Source: Prevotella sp. UBA5387 (GTDB lineage: Bacteria > Bacteroidota > Bacteroidia > Bacteroidales > Bacteroidaceae). From it: 7,519 bases of DNA. Position 1 is the stretch's first letter, and every line of letters starts with the position of its first letter. A model generated the notes under the pieces. It was given only the letters and a program-made list of their open reading frames with translations. It was not told where the DNA came from and ran no database searches. The stretch covers positions 2,519 to 10,037 of the forward strand of contig DHOP01000022.1 in the NCBI GenBank assembly GCA_002407775.1. The letters are read 5' to 3'. The translations under genes and the position numbers were made by a program. Positions 1-5,707 of the stretch are shown piece by piece.

Positions 1-381
1 AAGGGAGTCTATTTTTGCTCAACAGATAATTTGCTGCCATGGTATGATCAATTGGCTGGGAATCATGAGAATTATGTTCTTAATAACCCTGCAACAATGC
101 GAGTGTTTGCTGTGGACAATGGCGAATTGGTATTGAAAAAGGTCACATGGAAATACATTCCCCGTAATAGTTTCTACATGCAAGTACCATCTACAGCTCC
201 AGATGTTTATCGACTGTTGCCTCCAGATGCTTATGCTACAAGTATCAGTACAGTTTCAATTAACAATCGGGCTGCCAATCTGGTTTATAACCTTTCAGGG
301 CAACTCATTTCAGAGCAAGGTACAGTTGGCTTACGTGCAGGAATATACGTACAGAATGGACGTAAGATTGTTGTGAATTGA
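1..381 (+). CDS. C-terminal part of a secreted protein with a type IX-sorting-like tail (5' end outside window)
   Basis: Frame 1 is open from the first base to a TGA at 379-381, giving the last 126 residues of a longer protein. The body has no motif I can assign to an enzyme. The last 32 residues or so read VYNLSGQ..., then LRAGIYVQNGRKIVVN. This matches the C-terminal beta-sandwich tail common on secreted Bacteroidota proteins (type IX secretion/sorting-like domain: a Y/N-L-x-G-Q strand, then G-I-Y-x-x-x-G-x-K-x-x-x at the end). I infer that the protein is exported and carried to the cell surface or released. A TTG at 31 is not a credible start, because the frame is open upstream of it. The base composition is more A+T-rich than in the mannanase genes. 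Its catalytic or binding role cannot be told from this fragment. Confidence 0.7.
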   Translation, partial: KGVYFCSTDNLLPWYDQLAGNHENYVLNNPATMRVFAVDNGELVLKKVTWKYIPRNSFYMQVPSTAPDVYRLLPPDAYATSISTVSINNRAANLVYNLSGQLISEQGTVGLRAGIYVQNGRKIVVN

Positions 382-425
382 TTTAAATGTTTAGTCAAGT
401 AGCAGACTCCTAATAAATTAAAGCA

Positions 426-462
426 AGAGCCATGGGTAGATTTATATATTGCCCATGGCTCT
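426..462. terminator. Bidirectional hairpin terminator between convergent genes
   Basis: AGAGCCATGGG (426-436) and CCCATGGCTCT (452-462) form a perfect 11-bp stem with a 15-base loop. The plus strand continues with CTTATTTT. The hairpin lies between the stop of the plus-strand gene at 381 and the stop of the minus-strand barrel gene at 484, so it can end transcription from both sides. The T-tract is short and interrupted on the plus strand. Confidence 0.7.
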
Positions 463-483
463 CTTATTTTGGAAAGAACTAAG

Positions 484-1353
484 CTAAAATATCGTCTTAG
501 TAATCTTAACATTGAGCACAGGAAAGACAGGCATCGCCTTTATTATGCTCATCTTTGTTTTGATGTTCTTTTTATAGTTGATCACATCTCTAGCCATGTC
601 CACACGCTTTTTAGTAAATGTGTAATGTTTTTCGCCTGTAATTTCATCGGTTGTAACATTCTCGATTGTGCGGTCAGTGTATATATGTGGAACGCCTCCA
701 TAAAATAGTACCCCGGCATCAAAACCAATTTTCCAACCTTCTTCAGCTCTACCTAAACGTCCATCATAACCTACTCCGATATATGGTTTTAGCTTGTTTG
801 CTATAGCTACTGCCTTGATAAGCCCGGATTCATCTGGCTCTACATAGCAAGGCTCACCGGTTGCTTTCATATCGCCGATGCTATATTTCATGCGGCCATA
901 TCTTGTCAACTTCTCAGCTAAGGCATCGTTATAGATGTCATTGCTATTTATAGTGACAAACGGCTGGTTGTTCATGGCTTTAGTGTACATATTGTTATAC
1001 ATCCCAACAGCAAGCATAGTTGTCATGTCATCACGGGAGACAATAGCATCAGCGATTTTCTCATTGCCCCAAAAGAAGCCTCCAGTTACATGCCAACGTT
1101 TGTTTACAAGCGGCATTACATCAAGCAAAAGACTGAAATTGTAATATTTAGGTTTGCTTTCCATGTGGATAGTCTCATCCACATCAAAGCCAGTAAGTTC
1201 TTTCATTCTAGTTTGCAGGCGATCAAACTTTGTCTCAATGCGATTGCCTTGAGCATCGTACTTTGACTCAGCTTTATCTCCTACTTGTACACTAAATTTC
1301 ATATCGTCAATCCAATGGGGCATAAAGGAAAACCCTGCCCTTAATCTAAACAT
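484..1353 (-). CDS. Outer-membrane beta-barrel protein of a conserved Bacteroidota family, probably truncated at the N-terminus
   Basis: The reading frame encodes 289 residues. Alternating hydrophobic/polar strands rich in Gly and aromatic residues (FRLRAGFSFMP, RWHVTGGFFWG, LKPYIGVGYDGR, WKIGFDAGVLFYGG) and a C-terminal Phe (VLNVKITKTIF) are hallmarks of a barrel inserted by the BAM machinery. The order of segments resembles an uncharacterised Bacteroidota family with a 'PYxGxGYxGR' strand and a final 'FPVLNV' strand, which I recognise only from memory. The oddity is at the front: family members start with a signal peptide, but this frame starts at a barrel strand with Met-Phe-Arg. The frame stays open 11 codons further upstream (YYDYLSSNISS) to a TGA at 1387-1389, and no signal peptide is found in any minus-strand frame up to the next gene. 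It is therefore either a 5'-truncated pseudogene or a cytoplasm-trapped remnant. No TAnnTTTG promoter box is visible upstream. The barrel call is fairly sure; its cargo is unknown. Confidence 0.65.
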   Translation of the reverse strand: MFRLRAGFSFMPHWIDDMKFSVQVGDKAESKYDAQGNRIETKFDRLQTRMKELTGFDVDETIHMESKPKYYNFSLLLDVMPLVNKRWHVTGGFFWGNEKIADAIVSRDDMTTMLAVGMYNNMYTKAMNNQPFVTINSNDIYNDALAEKLTRYGRMKYSIGDMKATGEPCYVEPDESGLIKAVAIANKLKPYIGVGYDGRLGRAEEGWKIGFDAGVLFYGGVPHIYTDRTIENVTTDEITGEKHYTFTKKRVDMARDVINYKKNIKTKMSIIKAMPVFPVLNVKITKTIF

Positions 1354-1594
1354 ACTTGAAATATTCGAACTAAGGTAGTCATAATATCATATCAGCAGAT
1401 TATGACTCAGAAAATGACCTTCCGTCAATGTATTAAGAGGCATCCCGCATCTCCTAATATCAACTAAATAATGATGAAATTGTTGTTCGGTTATAAACCT
1501 TCGGCACAATGTATCCTCACAAAAGCATACAGAAGTGTGAGGGATTAAACTTTCGTAAATTGGCTTTTAACAAAGAAAAAGTGTAATCGTTTCT
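1354..1594. other. Intergenic stretch without a convincing gene; candidate hairpin inside
   Basis: This stretch lies between the lipid kinase stop and the first Met of the barrel ORF, both on the minus strand. A 59-codon minus-strand open stretch (1566 down to 1390) ends at a TGA in the barrel gene's frame. It contains one ATG (1443-1441) and shows neither a signal peptide nor barrel-like residues. CCTCACA (1515-1521) and TGTGAGG (1536-1542) make a 7-bp stem with a 14-base loop. It has no T-tract on either strand, so it is at best a weak terminator for the upstream kinase gene. No -33/-7 promoter pair was found for the barrel gene. Confidence 0.5.
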
Positions 1595-2638
1595 CTAAAA
1601 TATGGGCAGACGTTTCTCTATCTCGCGTTGAATCATTCGTGTGAGAACTTTTCTCCGCCTTGACTGGCGAGAAATATTGGAACGAAGATCATTGATTTCG
1701 TTGAATAGTTCGGCGGCAGCGGTTTGGATGGCATTTGGCTGACGGACACGCTTGTTGCCTTCGGGATTCACAATGATTTTTATCCCTCGTTCCTCCAAGT
1801 GCACGTCTATGTCCTCGCCACTCATAGTAGGGTCACCGTCAAAATGGATGACTCCCGGTTTCGAACGATGGATATGTAGATGTTTTGTCTGGAAAGTCTT
1901 GATCTTAGAGTTCTTGTCTAAGGTCTTGCTAAACATATCAATGGCTATCTGTGGTGCCTCGATGACATCGAAAGGTTCCATGATGATCACATCCATCAAC
2001 CCATCGCTCATCGATGCTTGGGGTGCGATATAGGCATTATTGCCATATTGCGATGCGTTGGCACATGATATAAGAAATGCCTTGTGACGCATGGTGCTGT
2101 TCTCGTCACTTATCTCATAAGTCTCCGGACGGTAGCGTGCACCCTCCTCCAATACCTTTTGCACATAAGTGATGGGGCCCCGCTTGCCGGTTTCTGCAAA
2201 TTTCTGGCTCACAAACGCATCAAATCCCATACCACAAGTACAGAAGAATGGGTTGTCGTTGATTACCCCATAGTCCAGATCGTGCACCTCGCACAGATTG
2301 ATTATCTCAATACTTTTCTTAAAGTTTAGTGGGATAAGCAGGTGTCTTGCCAGTCCGTTGCCTGAACCGATGGGGATAATGCCGAGAGCTACTGGCGTGT
2401 GGACCAAACTGCGGGCCACCTCATTCACCGTACCATCTCCCCCGACTGCTACAACTATATCAATAGCATCAGCCACCGCTTCCTTGGCTAACTCAGTAGC
2501 ATGACCAGCATGTTCTGTGCTTTTGATTTCAACATCGAACTTTTCATGGTCGATATACTGTTGAATCTTTCCAGGAATCTGATCCTTGGCAAGCGTACCA
2601 GAGATAGGATTGATGATAAAGAGGATTCGCTTCTTCAT
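1595..2638 (-). CDS. Lipid kinase of the diacylglycerol/sphingosine kinase family (YegS-like)
   Basis: The protein has 347 residues. It has the N-terminal DAGK catalytic fold: NPISG at residues 10-14 (first nucleotide-binding loop), the signature GGDGTVNEV at 66-74 and GSGNGLARHL at 91-100. A C-terminal beta-sandwich half with SDGLMDVIIMEP and HFDGDPT follows. Members phosphorylate a lipid hydroxyl with ATP at the inner face of the membrane; substrates range from diacylglycerol and phosphatidylglycerol to sphingoid bases. About 50 residues beyond the core (from residue 295) form a basic, probably helical tail rich in Arg/Lys, which could bind membrane phospholipid. The ATG at 2638 gives the standard MKKRILFIINP start. 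The gene is divergent from serine palmitoyltransferase and shares its 174-bp promoter region, so a sphingoid-base or ceramide substrate is a reasonable inference. Sequence alone does not exclude diacylglycerol. Confidence 0.88.
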   Translation of the reverse strand: MKKRILFIINPISGTLAKDQIPGKIQQYIDHEKFDVEIKSTEHAGHATELAKEAVADAIDIVVAVGGDGTVNEVARSLVHTPVALGIIPIGSGNGLARHLLIPLNFKKSIEIINLCEVHDLDYGVINDNPFFCTCGMGFDAFVSQKFAETGKRGPITYVQKVLEEGARYRPETYEISDENSTMRHKAFLISCANASQYGNNAYIAPQASMSDGLMDVIIMEPFDVIEAPQIAIDMFSKTLDKNSKIKTFQTKHLHIHRSKPGVIHFDGDPTMSGEDIDVHLEERGIKIIVNPEGNKRVRQPNAIQTAAAELFNEINDLRSNISRQSRRRKVLTRMIQREIEKRLPIF

Positions 2639-2658
2639 GCGTCAGACATTTGAGACCG

Positions 2659-2666
2659 CAAATTTA
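2659..2666 (-). promoter_or_regulatory. Bacteroidota -7 box for the lipid kinase gene
   Basis: Read on the minus strand this is TAAATTTG, an exact match to the TAnnTTTG -7 consensus of Bacteroidota sigma-70-type promoters. It lies 20 bases before the ATG at 2638, implying a very short leader. No clear TTTG -33 element stands at the expected distance, so the assignment is moderate. Confidence 0.45.
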
Positions 2667-2739
2667 GACATTTTCTATTGATAAACCCTTGGGAACATGA
2701 CTAATTTATCAAAAATACATGATTTCTGTCACTTTTATA

Positions 2740-2768
2740 TTTGTTTTAAGTTTTTTTTTGTAACTTTG
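2740..2768 (+). promoter_or_regulatory. Bacteroidota -33/-7 promoter of the serine palmitoyltransferase gene
   Basis: TTTG at 2740-2743 and TAACTTTG at 2761-2768 match the -33 and -7 (TAnnTTTG) elements of Bacteroidota housekeeping promoters, with a 17-base spacer that includes a T-run. Transcription would start near 2775, giving a leader of about 40 bases before the ATG at 2813. No Shine-Dalgarno site is evident, which is normal in this phylum. Confidence 0.7.
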
Positions 2769-2812
2769 TCGCCTATTTAATTATTTGCAGACCGTTCTAT
2801 TCCCGTTGTTTC

Positions 2813-4000
2813 ATGGGACAATTACAAGAAAAGTTCAAATCGTACCGCTTGCCACAAGAATATATGGCGGCAGGTGTTTACCCCTATTTTCGTGAGATAA
2901 CCAGCAAGCAGGGCCCTGAGGTGACAATGGGTGGCCACTCTGTGCTGATGTTTGGCAGCAATGCCTACACTGGACTAACAGGTGATGACCGTGTCATCGA
3001 AGCCGGCAAAAAAGCTTTGGATAAATATGGTTCGGGTTGTGCAGGTAGTCGATTCCTCAATGGTACGCTTGATATCCACGTACAATTGGAAAAAGAATTG
3101 GCAGCTTTCGTGCATAAGGACGAGGCCCTCTGTTTTTCTACTGGCTTTACTGTCAACTCTGGAGTTATTCCAACCGTAGTTGGACGTGGTGACTATATCA
3201 TTTGCGACGACCGTGACCACGCCTCGATCGTAGATGGACGCCGACTCAGTTTCGCCACACAGTTGCACTATAAGCACAACGACATGGAAGATCTGGAACG
3301 CGTACTACAACGCCTTCCTCATGATGCCATCAAGCTTATCATAGCTGACGGTGTATTCTCCATGGAGGGTGACCTCGCCAAATTGCCAAAGATTATCGAA
3401 CTGAAGCACAAGTACAATTGTTCCGTCATGATTGACGAGGCTCATGGACTTGGAGTATTCGGCGAAAACGGCGAGGGTGTTTGTCATCATTTTGGTCTGC
3501 AGGACGATGTGGATCTCATCATGGGCACGTTCTCTAAGAGCCTTGCCTCTATCGGTGGATTTATTGCTGGCGACAAGGATACCATCAATTGGATTCGTCA
3601 TACAAGCCGCACATACATCTTCTCTGCTAGTGATACGCCAGCTGCAACAGCTGCTGCACTCGAAGCTCTGCATATCATACAGAACGAGCCTGAGCGTCGC
3701 GAGCGCCTTTGGGACGTAACCAACTATGCTTTGAAGCGTTTCCGCGAGGAAGGCTTTGAAACTGGAGATACAGAGAGTCCTATCATTCCGCTTTATGTGC
3801 GCGATACTGAGAAGACCTTCCTGGTTACTAAGCTAGCTTACGATGCCGGTGTATTTATCAATTCGGTCATCCCTCCTGCTTGTGCTCCACAGGATACATT
3901 GGTGCGCTTTGCACTGATGGCTTCCCACACCAAGGAACATGTAGAGCGTGGTGTTCAGATTTTGAAAAAGATATTTGTGGAACAGGGCATCATCAAGTAG
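2813..4000 (+). CDS. spt: Serine palmitoyltransferase (PLP-dependent alpha-oxoamine synthase)
   Basis: The 395-residue protein would condense L-serine with palmitoyl-CoA (or a similar acyl-CoA) to 3-ketosphinganine, the committed step of sphingolipid synthesis, in the cytoplasm. The alpha-oxoamine synthase landmarks are in order: GSGCAGSRFLNGT near 73-85, the PLP-stacking His136 in DRDHASIVDGRR, Asp208 and His211 in DEAHGLG, and the Schiff-base Lys242 in GTFSKSLASIGGF. The paralogues 2-amino-3-ketobutyrate CoA ligase and BioF share these motifs. The N-terminus (MGQLQEKFKSYRLPQEYMAAGVYPYF in outline), MFGSNAYTGLTGD and PIIPLYVRDTEKTF match Bacteroides/Prevotella serine palmitoyltransferases as I remember them, so I prefer this call. 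The length is normal and all key residues are present. The gene has its own promoter and terminator, so it is monocistronic. The divergent lipid kinase is the only functional neighbour. Confidence 0.9.
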   Translation: MGQLQEKFKSYRLPQEYMAAGVYPYFREITSKQGPEVTMGGHSVLMFGSNAYTGLTGDDRVIEAGKKALDKYGSGCAGSRFLNGTLDIHVQLEKELAAFVHKDEALCFSTGFTVNSGVIPTVVGRGDYIICDDRDHASIVDGRRLSFATQLHYKHNDMEDLERVLQRLPHDAIKLIIADGVFSMEGDLAKLPKIIELKHKYNCSVMIDEAHGLGVFGENGEGVCHHFGLQDDVDLIMGTFSKSLASIGGFIAGDKDTINWIRHTSRTYIFSASDTPAATAAALEALHIIQNEPERRERLWDVTNYALKRFREEGFETGDTESPIIPLYVRDTEKTFLVTKLAYDAGVFINSVIPPACAPQDTLVRFALMASHTKEHVERGVQILKKIFVEQGIIK

Positions 4001-4021
4001 TCCCAATTCCAACCCCATACC

Positions 4022-4057
4022 AAGGGCGCATCTCTTTTATAGAGTTGCGCCCTTTTT
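4022..4057 (+). terminator. Rho-independent terminator of spt
   Basis: AAGGGCGCA (4022-4030) pairs with TGCGCCCTT (4046-4054). After one mismatch, CTCT (4032-4035) pairs with AGAG (4041-4044) around a five-base loop. The stem runs straight into five Ts (4053-4057). It begins 21 bases after the spt stop codon, the classic layout of an intrinsic terminator. Confidence 0.88.
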
Positions 4058-4076
4058 GTATCTATCAAACAAGTGC

Positions 4077-4208
4077 CGGTGCGATTGGTATCCAACGGCG
4101 GTGCGATTACTATCCAACGGCGGTGCGATTACTATCGTTTGGCACTGCGATTGATGCCTAAACGCAGTGCGAAACGATAGTAATCGCACAGCCATTAGTA
4201 TCCTTTCG
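4077..4208. repeat. Array of six 22-bp-period units with a long near-perfect hairpin
   Basis: Six 22-bp blocks start at 4077, 4099, 4121, 4143, 4165 and 4187. Units 1 and 2 are identical at 20 of 22 positions and units 2 and 3 at 18 of 22; the shared core is GTGCGATT followed by a TATC segment. Unit 4 keeps TGCGATT, and unit 6 keeps ATTaGTATCC in the same register. Unit 5 is largely the reverse complement of unit 3. As a result 4123-4149 pairs with 4163-4189 at 26 of 27 positions (one G-G mismatch, 13-base loop). The array lies directly after the spt terminator and before the mannan operon promoter, and no ORF explains it. It has no T-tract and spt already has a terminator, so I read it as an intergenic repetitive element (REP/MITE-like) or a protein-binding array rather than a second terminator. 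Confidence 0.8.
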
Positions 4209-4326
4209 CAAAACTAGATTATTGAAGAGGTTTGAGATTACCGATAGACAGGCAAAAGTCGATGCTAGTTGGCACTCTATATTAATAATGATATAGGCAC
4301 AAAAACAAAGATTGAACGAATAATTT

Positions 4327-4357
4327 AGTGTCAATAATTGAAAAGATAGTATCAATA
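4327..4357 (+). promoter_or_regulatory. Candidate activator-binding direct repeat upstream of the mannan operon
   Basis: AGTGTCAATA (4327-4336) and AGTATCAATA (4348-4357) match at 9 of 10 positions and are spaced exactly 21 bp apart, two helical turns. The second copy occupies the place where the -33 element of the promoter with its -7 box at 4376 should be. This geometry suits a dimeric activator that contacts RNA polymerase, such as an AraC-type or hybrid two-component regulator, which commonly control polysaccharide loci in Bacteroidota. The repeat is seen directly; its role is inferred. The AT-rich stretch 4209-4326 before it shows only a weak CTATAT/ATATAG inverted repeat (4277-4296). 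Confidence 0.4.
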
Positions 4358-4375
4358 TATATGATGGTTTTATCT

Positions 4376-4383
4376 TATCTTTG
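4376..4383 (+). promoter_or_regulatory. Bacteroidota -7 box of the GH5-GH26-GH130 operon
   Basis: TATCTTTG matches TAnnTTTG exactly and lies 38 bases before the ATG at 4422, predicting a start of transcription near 4390. A TTTG -33 element is absent at 17-23 bases upstream, suggesting a promoter that depends on an activator. Confidence 0.6.
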
Positions 4384-4421
4384 CAATCAAGGAATTACCT
4401 TTGACATCAAGCAAACAACCT

Positions 4422-5699
4422 ATGAAGAAGCTTTATCGTTTCATCCTCTTGCTGCTCATGGCAGTAATGGCTTGTAATCTGACCGCAAAGACCAACTTTG
4501 TCTATGTCAAAAATGGCAGATTGTGGAAAGGCGACAAGCCATATTATTATATTGGCACTAATTATTGGTACGGTGCTATACTGGGATCACAAGGCCAAGG
4601 TGGTAACCGCGAACGTCTTTGCAGGGAACTCGATGAAATGAAAAAAATGGGCATAGACAATCTACGTGTCCTGGTAGGCAGTGATGGGGCAAAGGGTTCC
4701 ATTTGTCTCGTGGAGCCAACTCTACAAAAGTCTCCCGGGATCTACAACGACACCATTTTTGACGGTCTCGACTATCTTTTGCAACAGATGAGTAAGCGAA
4801 AAATGGTGGCTGTGCTCTATCTGAACAATGCCTGGGAATGGAGCGGTGGCTATGGCTATTATCTCGAACAGGCAGGATGCGGCAAGGCACCAATCCCTGC
4901 TATCAATGGTTATGACGTCTATCAAAAGTTTGTGAAGCAGTTTGCCACGAATGAACAAGCTCATACCTTGTTTTATGACCATGTACGTCATGTCCTTGGT
5001 CGCAGCAACCGATATACAGGCCAACGCTATATTGATGATCCAACCATCATGTCATGGCAGATCAGCAATGAGCCGCGCGCCTTTGGCAAGGACGTGTTAC
5101 CTGAGTTTGAAGGATGGCTCAGTGAGGCATCGTCGCTCATTCGGAGTCTGGACCCTAACCATCTTATCTCCCTTGGCACGGAAGGCACCATGGGCAGCGA
5201 GGGTGATGCTGAAGTCTTTGAGCGCATTACTGCCGATCCCAACATCGACTATGCCACGATACACTTGTGGCCGTTCAACTGGGGATGGACCAAGAAAGAC
5301 TCTGTGGAAGAGAATGTCGGCCGTGCCTGTCAACTGACCAAGGAATATATCGACAAGCATCTAGCCATTTGCAAGCGCATCGGCAAGCCAATGGTGATGG
5401 AGGAGTTTGGCTATCCGCGTGACGGTTTCTCATTTTCCAAGACCTCATCCACACGCGGCCGTGACCGCTTCTACCAATATGTCCTCTCCATGATCGGCGA
5501 AAACGCACGCACAAATGGCATGTTTGTCGGCTGCAACTACTGGGGCTGGGGCGGCGAGGCAAATCCCCGACATGTGCAGTGGCAAGTTGGAGATGACTAC
5601 GTTTGCGACCCAAGACAAGAGCAACAAGGCCTCAACTCGGTTTTCCTGGCAGACAAATCAACCATGAAGGTCATTCGTCGTTGTGTCAAGAAACTATAA
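4422..5699 (+). CDS. Exported endo-beta-1,4-mannanase, GH5 (probably subfamily 7)
   Basis: From the ATG at 4422 the protein has 425 residues. A TTG seven codons upstream (4401) keeps the frame open, but it would put non-signal residues ahead of MKKLYRFILLLLMAVMAC, so I reject it. The signal sequence ends either at a poor lipobox (VMAC, Cys18) or at a signal peptidase I site (LTA, residues 20-22). The GH5 TIM barrel shows the family landmarks: an N-terminal GTNYWYG strand, ISNEP with acid/base Glu217, IHLWPFNWGW, and MVMEEFG with nucleophile Glu328. A late Trp-rich strand (CNYWGWGGEANP) follows. The pattern resembles GH5_7 mannanases, which cut internal beta-1,4-mannosyl bonds of mannan, glucomannan and galactomannan. 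It is the first gene of the operon, and the GH26 gene starts 8 bases after its stop. No carbohydrate-binding domain is present. The GH5 call is firm; mannan specificity rests on motif resemblance plus neighbours. Confidence 0.88.
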   Translation: MKKLYRFILLLLMAVMACNLTAKTNFVYVKNGRLWKGDKPYYYIGTNYWYGAILGSQGQGGNRERLCRELDEMKKMGIDNLRVLVGSDGAKGSICLVEPTLQKSPGIYNDTIFDGLDYLLQQMSKRKMVAVLYLNNAWEWSGGYGYYLEQAGCGKAPIPAINGYDVYQKFVKQFATNEQAHTLFYDHVRHVLGRSNRYTGQRYIDDPTIMSWQISNEPRAFGKDVLPEFEGWLSEASSLIRSLDPNHLISLGTEGTMGSEGDAEVFERITADPNIDYATIHLWPFNWGWTKKDSVEENVGRACQLTKEYIDKHLAICKRIGKPMVMEEFGYPRDGFSFSKTSSTRGRDRFYQYVLSMIGENARTNGMFVGCNYWGWGGEANPRHVQWQVGDDYVCDPRQEQQGLNSVFLADKSTMKVIRRCVKKL

Positions 5700-5707
5700 G
5701 AAATAAC

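Noticed and set aside
469..708. Plus-strand 79-residue ORF
   Set aside because: It overlaps the minus-strand barrel gene, whose reading frame has coherent beta-strand features; the ORF's composition is unlike a real protein.
2975..3673. Minus-strand ORFs of 100 and 122 residues inside spt
   Set aside because: They lie wholly within a fully conserved PLP-enzyme gene and have no recognisable domain.
2813..4000. BioF (8-amino-7-oxononanoate synthase) or Kbl for the spt gene
   Set aside because: The shared catalytic motifs alone would allow it, but the N-terminal and C-terminal segments resemble Bacteroidota serine palmitoyltransferase, and no biotin or threonine-degradation gene is adjacent.
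4123..4189. Second rho-independent terminator
   Set aside because: The hairpin is much longer than a typical terminator and no T-tract follows on either side; spt already has a complete terminator at 4022-4057.
4077..4208. CRISPR-like array of short repeats
   Set aside because: The 22-bp units abut directly with no unique spacers, they diverge in sequence, one unit is inverted, and no cas gene is in the window.
4277..4296. CTATAT/ATATAG inverted repeat as an operator
   Set aside because: It is only 6 bp per arm and in very AT-rich sequence, where such palindromes arise by chance; it is mentioned only in passing.
4576..5613. Several ORFs of 60-131 residues on both strands inside the GH5 gene
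   Set aside because: They are out-of-frame shadows of a mannanase gene with all catalytic motifs; they have Arg/Ser/His-rich composition and no start context.
5603..5707. Upstream extension of the GH26 gene to an earlier start
   Set aside because: These 35 codons overlap the GH5 3' end in another frame and encode nothing like a signal peptide; the ATG at 5708 begins an obvious one.
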